Assembly (NCBI RefSeq): GCF_900143185.1
Contig: NZ_FSRQ01000003.1
Span: 285,919-349,918, forward strand
Source of the DNA: Chryseobacterium scophthalmum
Lineage (GTDB): Bacteria > Bacteroidota > Bacteroidia > Flavobacteriales > Weeksellaceae
DNA: 64,000 nucleotides
Direction: 5' to 3'
Shown here: in pieces, positions 17,041 through 25,757 of the stretch
How the letters are laid out: every line of letters begins with the position of its first letter
Position numbering within the stretch: position 1 is the first letter of the stretch
The notes under the pieces: model-generated
What the model saw: only the letters and a program-made list of their open reading frames with translations
What the model was told of the DNA's origin: nothing
The model's database searches: none
Program-made: the position numbers and the translations under genes

Positions 17041-17074
17041 CTAGAAGCTAGAAGCTAGAAGCTAGAAGCTAGAA
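17041..17074. repeat. tandem repeat of CTAGAAG, 4 full copies
   Basis: Four perfect copies of the 7-mer CTAGAAG (17041-17068) are followed by a partial fifth. The tract lies just after the ABM gene stop and before its terminator. Confidence 0.9.
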
Positions 17075-17080
17075 AAGTCA

Positions 17081-17118
17081 AAAGGCAGTTTCATCATTCT
17101 TGAAACTGCCTTTTTATT
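17081..17118 (+). terminator. terminator after ABM gene
   Basis: A perfect 13-bp stem pairs AAAGGCAGTTTCA (17081-17093) with TGAAACTGCCTTT (17101-17113), with a 7-nt loop, then T-rich sequence. Confidence 0.9.
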
Positions 17119-17146
17119 AGAAAAAATAGAAAGTATTAATTTTGTG

Positions 17147-17223
17147 GTGAACGGTCAATTAGCTTCGCTGTCAATGGTGAATTTAAAGTTGACTATTGAC
17201 AATTCACTGCGAAGCAAATTCAC
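17147..17223. repeat. phrase-like inverted repeat (GTGAA...TGTCAAT type)
   Basis: The left arm (17147-17184) contains GTGAACGGTCAATTAGCTTC and TGTCAATGGTGAATTT. The right arm (17187-17223) is its imperfect reverse complement and contains GACTATTGACAATTCACTGC. GCTTCGC (17162-17168) pairs with GCGAAGC (17209-17215). Confidence 0.65.
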
Positions 17224-17236
17224 TTCTTTACTCCTC

Positions 17237-18538
17237 TTATTTTACAATAAGTTTTTTTGTTTCCGTTTTTCCACCGTAAGTAATTTTTACGAGGTAATTT
17301 CCGGATGCAAGATGAGATAGATTAAGATCTTGCTTGTAGAAACCAGCTTGATTGCTTAGTTCTGCATTGTAAACTCTTTTACCGGTAAGATCATAAACTT
17401 CAACGCTTCCTTTGTTGTTATCTTTTTCTTTTACATCAAATAAAACCGTTACTTTTTTGTCAGCCGTTGTAGGGTTTGGATAAATACCGAAAGAAGCTTT
17501 TTTGCTAACTTCTGTAATCCCTAAAGTGGTAGTAATATTTTTGTATTTGAAGTACATATTTCCTGTAGAGCTTCCATCATTTGAAATAAAGTACATTCTG
17601 TAATAATCATTGCCTTGTTTTACATAATAAACGACATCAGAATAAGGTAATCCAATGGTAGGTTTCCAATAATGTCCAATGGTAGTTATATTACTAGAGA
17701 ATGCTGTTGAAGCTGGTAAATTAGCTGTTGTTGTAGCTTGAGTTTCCGGTTGCACTTTTGCTACGGTAACATTAGGACTTTGAATAACACCAGACAATCT
17801 GTATTTCATTGTTTGTGGATTCCCTTGTTGATCAACGTATGGATAATCGTTCCAATATCTTGTAAACATCATATCCCAGTTAGCTTTTGGTGGTTCAAGA
17901 TTTGCAACTTTATCTCCTGTCGCAAAAGAGAAATAGTTGAAAAAGGCATCATCAGTACCGTTTGCAATAGTTTTTGTTTGTGTAGCATCCCAAGATGAAG
18001 TGGCAGCATTCCATTTTGCATATTTAAAAGTGTAGCCGCCAAAGAAATCTTCTATCATAAATTTATAGAAAACATCTGAAGGATATTTTAAAATGAAAAT
18101 AACGCTTCCTACCACATGATGATTTGAAGGATTGTATTCTCCCCATCCATAAGTGGCAGAACCTTGTTCAAAAGCTCCTTCCTGAATAGTATTTGTATTG
18201 TCTAGATTGTATAATGGTGCTCCGTAAGTAGAAACATTATTCGTTGTGATAGAGTTCCAGTTGCTTGCATTATTTGAAGCTTGGTATACTTCTACATTTT
18301 GGGCATCATTCATTCTGGTTCCAAATCCATACGTAGAGTTTCTATAGAAAGCAATATCCCAAGAATTTGCTGTTTGAGATACAATATTGTTTGCGCTAAA
18401 ATCAAAGAACACTCTGTTTTGATACGAAGGTCCCATTGTAAGGTTTACCGTAGTATATCCGTTTGCATCTGTCTGAGCCAATACAGTTTGCTGAACCGAT
18501 AAAGCAAAAAGTGACGCCAAAAATAGTTTTGTTTTCAT
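17237..18538 (-). CDS. type IX-secreted HmuY-like heme-binding protein
   Basis: A 433-residue protein with a signal peptide (SVQQTVLAQ). Two regions of the HmuY type follow, the first with FFDFSANNIVSQTANSWDIAFYRN and GFGTRMN, and the second with EPPKANWDMMFTRYWNDYPY. The C-terminus is a type A Por secretion tail: FGIYPNPTTADKKVTV, VEVYDLTGKRVYN, ASGNYLVKITYGGKTETKKLIVK. HmuY proteins take heme and pass it to HmuR. Usual HmuY is a lipoprotein, but this one would be secreted or attached to the surface by the type IX system. A box shared with hmuR lies in its promoter. Confidence 0.75.
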   Translation of the reverse strand: MKTKLFLASLFALSVQQTVLAQTDANGYTTVNLTMGPSYQNRVFFDFSANNIVSQTANSWDIAFYRNSTYGFGTRMNDAQNVEVYQASNNASNWNSITTNNVSTYGAPLYNLDNTNTIQEGAFEQGSATYGWGEYNPSNHHVVGSVIFILKYPSDVFYKFMIEDFFGGYTFKYAKWNAATSSWDATQTKTIANGTDDAFFNYFSFATGDKVANLEPPKANWDMMFTRYWNDYPYVDQQGNPQTMKYRLSGVIQSPNVTVAKVQPETQATTTANLPASTAFSSNITTIGHYWKPTIGLPYSDVVYYVKQGNDYYRMYFISNDGSSTGNMYFKYKNITTTLGITEVSKKASFGIYPNPTTADKKVTVLFDVKEKDNNKGSVEVYDLTGKRVYNAELSNQAGFYKQDLNLSHLASGNYLVKITYGGKTETKKLIVK

Positions 18539-18553
18539 AACCTTGTTCCTTAT

Positions 18554-18568
18554 TTAGAATTATTCTAC
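18554..18568. promoter_or_regulatory. palindromic operator-like site (7-1-7)
   Basis: TTAGAATtATTCTAC is a 7-1-7 palindrome with one mismatch. It overlaps the first base of the -7 element TAGTTTTG (18575-18568, minus) and the likely start of transcription of the secreted HmuY-like gene. The form is that of Fur-family sites. Confidence 0.5.
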
Positions 18569-18575
18569 AAAACTA
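18568..18575 (-). promoter_or_regulatory. -7 element of secreted HmuY-like gene
   Basis: TAGTTTTG on the minus strand, 29 nt before the ATG at 18538. The -33 position is taken by the box at 18585-18599. Confidence 0.5.
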
Positions 18576-18584
18576 TATAATTAT

Positions 18585-18599
18585 TTTTAATAATTCTAA
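18585..18599. promoter_or_regulatory. shared heme-regulon box, copy 1
   Basis: TTTTAATaATTCTAA, followed by ATAAA. It is 9 bp from the -7 element. The same box with the same spacing is found at 19613-19627 and 19774-19788. Confidence 0.6.
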
Positions 18600-18686
18600 A
18601 TAAAAACATGATATTTATCTTGTTTTTAAATTTTTAAAATTAGTAATTATATGTAATGTGTTGTATTTCATTTATTTAAAATAAAA

Positions 18687-18719
18687 AAAAAGTTGGTTAC
18701 GTGACGCAACCAACTTTTT
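18687..18719 (-). terminator. terminator after choice-of-anchor J-like gene
   Basis: A 12-bp stem pairs AAAAAGTTGGTT (18687-18698) with AACCAACTTTTT (18708-18719). It lies 20 bp beyond the stop of the minus-strand gene. Confidence 0.8.
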
Positions 18720-18739
18720 AGAAAGATATTTTAAATCAA

Positions 18740-19570
18740 TTATTTTTTGATAAATTTTGATTTAACAGCGCTACCATCTTTAGTTTCTATCAAAACATAA
18801 TAAACACCGGTTTGAAGAGTATTGATGCTAAAACTATTATCATTTACTTTTCCAGAAGCTACATTTTGTCCAGTGGCAGAATAAATATTTACATTTTTGA
18901 TTTCTGTTTTACCAACAAACTTTAATGCTGTATTATTTGAATTTACAGCGAAATTAATATCGTTATTTTTAAACGCATCTGATACAGCTAAGTTAGCAGC
19001 TGTATTATATTTTATGTTATCTACAGAAAGTACAGCATGCGACGATGTAGATCCTGGGAATAACGGTTGTGGATTACGATATCTAAATACGATATATTGT
19101 TTAGACGATGCAGGTACTGTAAATGGAGTTACTGTAGGCGTATTTGTCGTAGAAAAAGTGTATGTCTGAAGCAATTGGTATGAAGCAGGAACACCGCTGT
19201 TTGCAGCAAGACTTTCAGGATTGTCGATTAATCCTACTTCTAATGTAGCATATCCTTCCAAACGATTTGCTGTAAAACTTAACTGTTTCGTACCATCCGG
19301 TGCTACGATCTGTGGAGAAATTAAAAAAACGTCTGCTGCCAATGAACCTGCAGAATAAAAATTTACATATTTATTCCCATTAGCTTGATCAACATATATA
19401 TTATGCGGTGAAGTTTGATTCACTTTTTTTGTCCAGCCACTTACAAGGTTGTTGTAGTTTGCAGGAGTTGAAATAACTGCGCTCTCAAAATTCTCATCAA
19501 GTGTAGATAATTGTGCATTAACAGTAATAGCTGAAAATGCTAATCCTGTAAAGAGTAATTTTAATTTCAT
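18740..19570 (-). CDS. type IX-secreted choice-of-anchor J-like protein
   Basis: A 276-residue protein with a signal peptide (AFSAITVNAQ). It has a jelly-roll-like domain of the choice-of-anchor J/MAM-like type: DENFESAVISTPANYNNLVS, FLISPQIVAPDGTKQLSFTA and the final VLSVDNIKY. It ends in a Por tail (VKNVNIYS-like NVNIYSATGQNVASGKVN, TGVYYVLIETKDG, KFIKK). Ligand and role are unknown. It shares the promoter box and about 45 bp of upstream sequence with the secreted HmuY-like gene, which points to an iron/heme role. Confidence 0.7.
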   Translation of the reverse strand: MKLKLLFTGLAFSAITVNAQLSTLDENFESAVISTPANYNNLVSGWTKKVNQTSPHNIYVDQANGNKYVNFYSAGSLAADVFLISPQIVAPDGTKQLSFTANRLEGYATLEVGLIDNPESLAANSGVPASYQLLQTYTFSTTNTPTVTPFTVPASSKQYIVFRYRNPQPLFPGSTSSHAVLSVDNIKYNTAANLAVSDAFKNNDINFAVNSNNTALKFVGKTEIKNVNIYSATGQNVASGKVNDNSFSINTLQTGVYYVLIETKDGSAVKSKFIKK

Positions 19571-19595
19571 TTTTTCTATTATTTTAAATATGGTG

Positions 19596-19603
19596 CAAAA
19601 TTA
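19596..19603 (-). promoter_or_regulatory. -7 element of choice-of-anchor J-like gene
   Basis: TAATTTTG on the minus strand, 25 nt before the ATG at 19570, and 9 bp from the shared box. Confidence 0.5.
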
Positions 19604-19612
19604 ACAATTAGT

Positions 19613-19627
19613 TTTTAATTATTCTAA
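19613..19627. promoter_or_regulatory. shared heme-regulon box, copy 2
   Basis: TTTTAATtATTCTAA followed by ATAAAAT. The flank (ATGATTTTTATCTTGTTTTT) is also almost the same as the flank of copy 1, so the two promoters look duplicated. Confidence 0.6.
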
Positions 19628-19773
19628 ATAAAATATGATTTTTATCTTGTTTTTAATTAAAATTTGAGTTAAATAAATATCTAAAAAACTACTTTTCAGA
19701 TGTTTGTTATCATTATCAAACTTTACTTATCATTATTAACCTATAAAATATCATCTCATAAAATATCAATTAT

Positions 19774-19788
19774 TTTTACTTATTCTAA
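19774..19788. promoter_or_regulatory. shared heme-regulon box, copy 3
   Basis: TTTTACTtATTCTAA followed by ATAAAG. It is 9 bp upstream of TATATTTG, the -7 element of the hmuR operon, on the opposite strand to copies 1 and 2. Confidence 0.6.
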
Positions 19789-19797
19789 ATAAAGCAC

Positions 19798-19805
19798 TAT
19801 ATTTG
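19798..19805 (+). promoter_or_regulatory. -7 element of hmuR operon
   Basis: TATATTTG, a full match to TAnnTTTG, 17 nt before the hmuR ATG at 19823. Confidence 0.55.
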
Positions 19806-19822
19806 TCGAAAATTTTGAGTTT

Positions 19823-21958
19823 ATGAAGAAGAAGGTGTTTTCAGTGGTGTCATTATCTGCAATTTTTTGGATAAATGCACAGGAAAAAGATTCTCTAAAT
19901 CAGAAAAAAATAGAAGAAGTTGTCATTACCGGACAATATATGCAACAATCAATCAACAAATCAATTTATAAAGTTGAGGTGATTGACGCACAGCAAATTA
20001 AAAATATGGCTGTGACGAATGTTGCGGAAGTTCTTAATCAAAATCTAAACATTTTAATAGAACCAAGTAGGGGCTCAGGAAATTCTAATGCAAATATTAT
20101 GGGATTGAGTGGTGCTTACACAAAAATCCTTATTGATAATATTCCCGTAGTAACTGACGAAGGAATGGGGAATTTGGTAGACCTTACCAAATTGAATGTG
20201 AATAATGTTGAAAGAATTGAGGTCGTAAAAGGCTCAATGGGAGTAGAATATGGTAATAATGCAGTAGCTGGAGTTATCAATATTATTACAAAGAAAAATT
20301 ACGCAAAGAAATTTACTGCAATTGCATCTCTTCAGGAAGAAACTGTTGGTAAAGATTATGATTGGTTTAAAAAAGGAAATGGTCGTCATATTCAATCTTT
20401 AAATTTAGGATATCGAATTAATGATAACTGGTCGGTAACTGCAGATGTTAACCATAATGATTTCCAGGGATATAAAGGTCTTTTAAATGGCTATAAATAT
20501 TTCAGTGAAAGCAATGACGGGAAAAGAGGTTATGACTGGCAACCCAAAGACATGGTTACAGCAAATGGAGCTGTAAGATATAGCAAAGGAAACACAAGTT
20601 TATTTTATAAATTAAATTTCCTTTCAGAAAAAATAAATTATTATAACCCTTTAGTCATTGAAGATTATCTTGGGGAGGGAAATAGAACATATACTTCGGA
20701 AGATATTGACTACAATACTAAAAGGTGGATTCATCAATTTAATATTCAAACTAAAATAGGTAGAATCAATTATCATGGAGATTTCTCTTACCAAAGCCAG
20801 GAAAGAAAATCTCAGGATTATATTTATGATGTTCCTAACAGACAAGAGGTTTCCAGACAACCGGAAAAAACTTTTTATAAATCTGATGTACTGTATTCAA
20901 GAGGGATGTTCAGTAACTTTTTAGATAATGAAAAAATCAATTTCCAATTAGGTTACGAATTAGACAGAACAAAAGGCTTTGCAGATGCTACAACATTTGA
21001 AAGTAATAATAATGGAATCAATATTGAAAGAACTATTTTCAATTATGCCAATTTTATTTCTGCTGAATGGAATATAAATGATTGGTTATCACTACGTCCT
21101 GGAGTACGTATGGCTTTAAGCGATAAATTTGATTCTCAATATAATTATTCCGCAACAGCAAGATTCAAAACTTCAGAAAAATCAGATCTTCGTGCAGTTT
21201 TTGGTTCGGCAAACAGGTTCCCAACATACGACGAGCTATATACTTATGTAGTTGATAATAATCACGATATTAGAGGTAACGAAAATCTTACACCGGAAAC
21301 AGGATATTCTGCAAGTTTATTTTGGGATTATGCATTGACAAACTCAAACAATTGGAAATTCAATTTCAGTCTTTCAGGAATGTATCTTGATGTGAAGAAT
21401 AGAATTGAAGATGTCGTTATTAATAACAGCCCTTTACAAATTACTTATCTGAATGTAAATAATTACAGATCATTATTATTTGGTGGAGGTGTTAATGTAA
21501 GAAAAGGTGATTTAACATTGAATGCAGGAGTTTCAATGATAGGGATTTCTCAGGCTTTAAATTCAGGAAATCTGACATCTCCAGACGACTATAATTATTA
21601 TGCAGAAGCAAATTTTGCAGCCAATTATACGCTTTCAAGTAGCAAAACATTATTTGCTCTTTATTACAAATATTCAGGTGAACAAAGAAAATATACATTG
21701 AGAACTGATGCTCAAAATCCGCAAGATCCAGGACAATATGTTTTAGGAGAAATCGGAGGATTTAATATGCTTAATTTCACTGTGAGTCAACCTTTCTTTA
21801 ACAATCATTTCGAAGTTAGTTTAGGTATTAAAAACATTTTTGATGTGACAAGCGTAAGAAATACGGTACAAGCAGGTAATTCTCACAACGGACCTGCAGA
21901 TCAACAGAACCTTTTCTATGGTAGAAGTTATTTTGCCAGATTAAATTATAATTTTTAA
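19823..21958 (+). CDS. hmuR: TonB-dependent heme receptor, HmuR-like
   Basis: A 711-residue outer-membrane receptor. A signal peptide (FWINAQ) is followed by the TonB-box-like IEEVVITGQYMQ. The plug domain has NVAEVLNQNLNI, YTKILIDNIPVV and VERIEVVKGSMGVEYGNNAV. The long barrel ends RSYFARLNYNF, with the terminal aromatic residue. It imports heme or hemin-iron using TonB energy. It heads a run of genes (hmuY, hmuT, hmuU, hmuV, methyltransferase, hmuS) that together make a heme uptake operon. The heme assignment comes from these neighbours; receptor sequence alone does not set the ligand. Confidence 0.85.
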   Translation: MKKKVFSVVSLSAIFWINAQEKDSLNQKKIEEVVITGQYMQQSINKSIYKVEVIDAQQIKNMAVTNVAEVLNQNLNILIEPSRGSGNSNANIMGLSGAYTKILIDNIPVVTDEGMGNLVDLTKLNVNNVERIEVVKGSMGVEYGNNAVAGVINIITKKNYAKKFTAIASLQEETVGKDYDWFKKGNGRHIQSLNLGYRINDNWSVTADVNHNDFQGYKGLLNGYKYFSESNDGKRGYDWQPKDMVTANGAVRYSKGNTSLFYKLNFLSEKINYYNPLVIEDYLGEGNRTYTSEDIDYNTKRWIHQFNIQTKIGRINYHGDFSYQSQERKSQDYIYDVPNRQEVSRQPEKTFYKSDVLYSRGMFSNFLDNEKINFQLGYELDRTKGFADATTFESNNNGINIERTIFNYANFISAEWNINDWLSLRPGVRMALSDKFDSQYNYSATARFKTSEKSDLRAVFGSANRFPTYDELYTYVVDNNHDIRGNENLTPETGYSASLFWDYALTNSNNWKFNFSLSGMYLDVKNRIEDVVINNSPLQITYLNVNNYRSLLFGGGVNVRKGDLTLNAGVSMIGISQALNSGNLTSPDDYNYYAEANFAANYTLSSSKTLFALYYKYSGEQRKYTLRTDAQNPQDPGQYVLGEIGGFNMLNFTVSQPFFNNHFEVSLGIKNIFDVTSVRNTVQAGNSHNGPADQQNLFYGRSYFARLNYNF

Positions 21959-21969
21959 TAAGAATTAAA

Positions 21970-23055
21970 ATGAAAAAAATACTATTTTGCCTATTAATTG
22001 GTACTTCTTTTATTTCTCAGTCTTGTATTAACGACAACGAAGATCCGGTTTTGGTTACTAAATCAGATGGTGCAAGAGTTGATCCTGATGTAGGAGGACC
22101 TACGCAGCCCAATCAGGTATGGTTTGACTTAGGAACAGAAACAGAAATTCTTACCAAAAGATCCAATTGGGATTTAGGGTTTTATACTGGAAACGAATTT
22201 AAAGTAATTTTAAATTCTTCAATTATGATGGCTGCCGGAAAAATCGCCGGTGCTACCAATATTGATTTGGTAACTGAAGCAAGTGTGGCGACTCTTAAAA
22301 CTCAGGTACAGGTTGCAAATTTCAATCCTTCAAATATTAATTATATCGATGATGTAAATGGTAATATTCCTTCAGGTTATACAGCCATAGAAGAAATTAA
22401 AGCTAATGATTCTGATAATGCGGTTTATCTTGTAAATATGGGTAAAGAAGTTTTTACAGGTTCGGTACCAATTGGATCAGTAGTAACAGGAGGAGATGAT
22501 AGAGGTTGGATGAAAGTGCAGGTAGTGAGATCAGGAACAGGATATAAAGTAAAATACGCAGAGCTAAATTCTACTACACACAAAGAGTTATTTTTAACTA
22601 AAAATAGTACCTATAATTATAATTTCGTTAGTTTAAAAAATAATTCAGAGGTTTCTATTCAACCGGAGAAAAAGAGATGGGATATCTGTTTTACGGTTTT
22701 CACTAACACAATTACTGGAGCGGGAAGTTATATTTATGCAGATTTTGTAACATTGAATAATGTTGGTGGTGCAGCAGCTTATGAAGTAATTGTTCCTTCA
22801 ACATCATCGGGAGTTGAAGCTTATACAAACTTTAAAACATCTGATATCGATCACTCTAAATTTATCACCAATGATCAGCGTGTAATTGGTTCAAATTGGA
22901 GAAATCCTGTAGGTGCAAATGGTTTAGAAGTTTACGGTGACCGTTTTTACGTGGTAAAAGATGCAGAAGGCTATTTCTTTAAACTAAGATTTACAAGAAT
23001 TACCAATACAGCAGGAGAAAGAGGAAGACCTCAGTTTGAGTACAAACCTTTATAA
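21970..23055 (+). CDS. hmuY: HmuY family lipoprotein
   Basis: A 361-residue lipoprotein with the lipobox FISQSC (cysteine at residue 19). The body has the HmuY pattern: WFDLGTETEILTKRSNWDLGFYTGNEFKVILNSS, and later VSIQPEKKRWDICFTVFTN and FYVVKDAEGYFFKLRFTRI. It is larger than the P. gingivalis protein. It starts 11 bp after hmuR. HmuY captures heme at the surface and hands it to HmuR. The secreted paralog at 17237-18538 shares the WD[LI][AG]F motif. Confidence 0.78.
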   Translation: MKKILFCLLIGTSFISQSCINDNEDPVLVTKSDGARVDPDVGGPTQPNQVWFDLGTETEILTKRSNWDLGFYTGNEFKVILNSSIMMAAGKIAGATNIDLVTEASVATLKTQVQVANFNPSNINYIDDVNGNIPSGYTAIEEIKANDSDNAVYLVNMGKEVFTGSVPIGSVVTGGDDRGWMKVQVVRSGTGYKVKYAELNSTTHKELFLTKNSTYNYNFVSLKNNSEVSIQPEKKRWDICFTVFTNTITGAGSYIYADFVTLNNVGGAAAYEVIVPSTSSGVEAYTNFKTSDIDHSKFITNDQRVIGSNWRNPVGANGLEVYGDRFYVVKDAEGYFFKLRFTRITNTAGERGRPQFEYKPL

Positions 23056-23083
23056 TTCAAAAATAAATCAGATAAAAATAAAA

Positions 23084-23962
23084 ATGAAAAAATTCATCCT
23101 TGCCGCTTCTGTTTTAATGGCAGTATATTCTTGCAAAAAAGAAGTGCAAAAGCCTACAGAAAACGGAAATGAACTTGTTGCAGAAGCTCCAAAATCAAAC
23201 AATAAAATTGTAACTTTAAACGGTGGAATTACTGAAATTGTTGCCGCTTTAGGTCACGAAAAAGAAATTGTAGCAACAGATGTTACCAGTACGTATCCTG
23301 AATCTTTAAAGAAATCTTCAGAAAATTTAGGTCATGTAAGATCAATTACCATTGAGCCAATCATGGCGGTTTCGCCTACATTGATTTTAGGATCAGATAA
23401 AGATATCAACCCAGAATTGATGGGTAAAATAAAAGCTTCAGGAATCAAAACTGAAACTTTCAAGCAGGAATATACAGTAGAAGGAACCAAAAAATTAATT
23501 GCTGATGTTGCAAAAGCAATAGGAAACACAGATTATCAGAAATTAAATGATAAAATTGATGCCGATTTAAAACAAGTTCAGCCTATCGCTAAAAAACCTA
23601 AAGTATTATTCATCTACGCAAGAGGAAATATGATGATGGTTGCTGGTAAAAATACACCAATGGCGGCCTTAATTAATTTGGCAGGAGGAGAAAATGCTGT
23701 GAATGATTTTGAAGATTTCAAACCTTTAACTCCGGAAGCGGTGGTAAAAGCAAATCCTGATTTATTGTTCTTCTTCTCAAGCGGATTACAGAGTTCAGGT
23801 GGAAACGAGGGTGCTTTAAAAATGCCGGGTGTTTCTCAAACCAATGCGGGTAAAAACAAAAAAATTATCGCAATGGATGGTGGTTTAGTTTCAGGTTTCG
23901 GTCCTAGACTGGGCGAGGCTGCGGTTTCATTAAATAAACTTTTAGTTGAAAGCACAAAGTAA
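23084..23962 (+). CDS. hmuT: heme ABC transporter substrate-binding lipoprotein HmuT
   Basis: A 292-residue lipoprotein. The start is at the ATG at 23084, giving MKKFILAASVLMAVYSCKKE with lipobox VYSC; a start 48 bp upstream would bury the signal peptide. The cluster A-9/BtuF-type fold shows as IVTLNGGITEIVAALGHEKEIVATDVTSTYP, then SPTLILGSDKDINPELMGKIKASGI, VLFIYARGNMMMVAGKNT and GFGPRLGEAAVSLN. It carries periplasmic heme to HmuUV. Confidence 0.85.
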   Translation: MKKFILAASVLMAVYSCKKEVQKPTENGNELVAEAPKSNNKIVTLNGGITEIVAALGHEKEIVATDVTSTYPESLKKSSENLGHVRSITIEPIMAVSPTLILGSDKDINPELMGKIKASGIKTETFKQEYTVEGTKKLIADVAKAIGNTDYQKLNDKIDADLKQVQPIAKKPKVLFIYARGNMMMVAGKNTPMAALINLAGGENAVNDFEDFKPLTPEAVVKANPDLLFFFSSGLQSSGGNEGALKMPGVSQTNAGKNKKIIAMDGGLVSGFGPRLGEAAVSLNKLLVESTK

Positions 23963-24986
23963 ATTATACTTTTACATGATATTAAGTACCATACTGCTCG
24001 TTTTTATAGCAGTATGGTCTTTGAATACAGGGGTTTATGATTTCGGTGATAGATCTGCGTTTGAAGTTTTATGGAAAGTAATCGTAGGAGATTCTGACTT
24101 GTCTTTAAGTGATAAATATATTGTTTGGGATGTGAGAGCATCCAGAATTGTGATGGCAATCATTATCGGAAGTATGCTTTCGGTTTCAGGGACAAGTTTG
24201 CAGGGGTTATTCAGAAATCCTTTAGCAACCGGAGATTTAATAGGATTGACGGCAGGAGCTACATTAATGGCGGCAATTACAATTGTTTTAGGAGGGCATT
24301 TCAGAGAATATCTTCCTGAGGCAGTACAATTTTCCCTTGTGGGGATTGCGGCTTTTATTGGTTCTCTTCTTGCCATGTTGCTGGTTTACAAAATCTCTAC
24401 AAGCGGAGGGAAAACCAATGTGGTTATGATGCTTTTATCGGGCGTTGCCATTTCTGCGATCGGTTTTTCTATTACAGGGTTTCTGATCTATATTTCAAAA
24501 GATGAGCAATTGCGAGATCTAACCTTCTGGAATATGGGAAGTTTAGCCGCAGCAACTTGGACGAAGAATATTATTTTAGCGGTGATCTCAATTATTTCTT
24601 ACACTATTCTTTTACCTAAAGGAAAGGCTTTAAATGCGATGATGTTAGGCGAAAAAGATGCACAGCATTTAGGAATTAATGTAGAAAGATTAAAAAAACA
24701 AATTGTTATCATTGTTTCATTAATGGTGGGAAGTTGCGTGGCTTTTTCCGGAACAATTGGTTTTGTAGGATTAATTGTACCTTATATTTTAAGGCTTTTA
24801 TTTAAATCTAATTACAGTTTTATCTTGCCATTATCTGCCATTTTTGGGAGTGTTTTATTACTTACAGCAGATACAGTAAGCAGGAGTGTAGTAGAACCAT
24901 CAGAATTACCCATCGGAATTTTAACGGCAATGATGGGAGCACCTATTTTCATTGCTATTTTGTTGAAATTTAAAAAGTCAGTATAA
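23946..24986 (+). CDS. hmuU: heme ABC transporter permease HmuU (FecCD family)
   Basis: A 346-residue FecCD permease with about ten helices. It has SRIVMAIIIGSMLSVSGTSLQGLFRNPLATGDLIG, then GGKTNVVMMLLSGVAISAIG and GTIGFVGLIVPYILRLLF, all family signatures. The TTG at 23946 overlaps hmuT by 17 bp. The first ATG is at 23976, 13 bp after the hmuT stop, and is an equally good start that loses ten residues. HmuU forms the heme channel in the inner membrane with HmuV. Confidence 0.88.
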   Translation: MKAQSKLYFYMILSTILLVFIAVWSLNTGVYDFGDRSAFEVLWKVIVGDSDLSLSDKYIVWDVRASRIVMAIIIGSMLSVSGTSLQGLFRNPLATGDLIGLTAGATLMAAITIVLGGHFREYLPEAVQFSLVGIAAFIGSLLAMLLVYKISTSGGKTNVVMMLLSGVAISAIGFSITGFLIYISKDEQLRDLTFWNMGSLAAATWTKNIILAVISIISYTILLPKGKALNAMMLGEKDAQHLGINVERLKKQIVIIVSLMVGSCVAFSGTIGFVGLIVPYILRLLFKSNYSFILPLSAIFGSVLLLTADTVSRSVVEPSELPIGILTAMMGAPIFIAILLKFKKSV

Positions 24987-25756
24987 TGATAAAAGCTCAG
25001 CAAATAAGTTATAAACATAAAGAATTTCATATTCTAAATGATGTGGATGTTTCTTTGGGCTTTGGCGAATTTTTAGCAATCGTTGGTCCAAACGGAGCGG
25101 GGAAATCAAGTCTACTGAGTGTTTTGGCAAATGAAGTGAAAACTAATCATCAAATCTTATTTAAAGATAAAAATATCAGAGACTGGAAAGTTGCCGAACT
25201 TTCCAAACATAAAGCTAAATTTTCTCAGCACAACTCCAACGATATTCCTTTGGAAGTAAAAGATGTTGTGATGATGGGACGTTACCCGTATTTCGATGCT
25301 CAACCCAAAAAGGAAGATCATGAAGCGATGAACAAAATGATGTATGAAACCGATGTTTATCATTTGAAAGACAGAGAATACAATACTTTATCGGGTGGAG
25401 AAAAACAAAGGGTGCATTTATCGAGAGTTTTAGCTCAATTGAATAATGAGATCACTCAAAAATTAGTTTTTTTGGATGAGCCTCTGAATAATTTAGATAT
25501 AAAACATCAGTATAAAGCTTTAGAGATCATTAAAAATTTCACAAAGCATGAAAATTCTGCAGTGGTTGTGTTGCACGATTTGAATCTTGCCGCTCAGTAC
25601 GCAGATAAAATTTTATTGATGAAATCAGGACAGGTTGCAGCATATGGTACTCCGGAAGAAGTTTTTACGGTCGAAAATATCAGCGAAGCTTACAATTTTC
25701 CATGTACTATCTGCGATCATCCGATTACTAATAACCCAATGATTATTTTCGGATAA
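24986..25756 (+). CDS. hmuV: heme ABC transporter ATP-binding protein HmuV
   Basis: A 256-residue ATPase; the ATG overlaps the hmuU stop (TAATG). It has Walker A GPNGAGKSSLLS (about residues 34-45), Q-loop KFSQHNSND, signature LSGGEKQRVHLSRVLAQL, Walker B KLVFLDEPLNNLD and switch VVVLHDLNLAAQYADKILLM. The C-terminal EEVFTVENISEAY is typical of FecE/HmuV. It powers heme import together with HmuU. Confidence 0.9.
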   Translation: MIKAQQISYKHKEFHILNDVDVSLGFGEFLAIVGPNGAGKSSLLSVLANEVKTNHQILFKDKNIRDWKVAELSKHKAKFSQHNSNDIPLEVKDVVMMGRYPYFDAQPKKEDHEAMNKMMYETDVYHLKDREYNTLSGGEKQRVHLSRVLAQLNNEITQKLVFLDEPLNNLDIKHQYKALEIIKNFTKHENSAVVVLHDLNLAAQYADKILLMKSGQVAAYGTPEEVFTVENISEAYNFPCTICDHPITNNPMIIFG

Positions 25757-25757
25757 T

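Noticed and set aside
17041..17074. CTAGAAG tandem copies as a CRISPR array
   Set aside because: The unit is 7 bp with no spacers and no cas genes nearby; it is a simple tandem repeat.
23036..23083. An upstream start for hmuT
   Set aside because: It overlaps the end of hmuY and would place the lipobox too far from the N-terminus.
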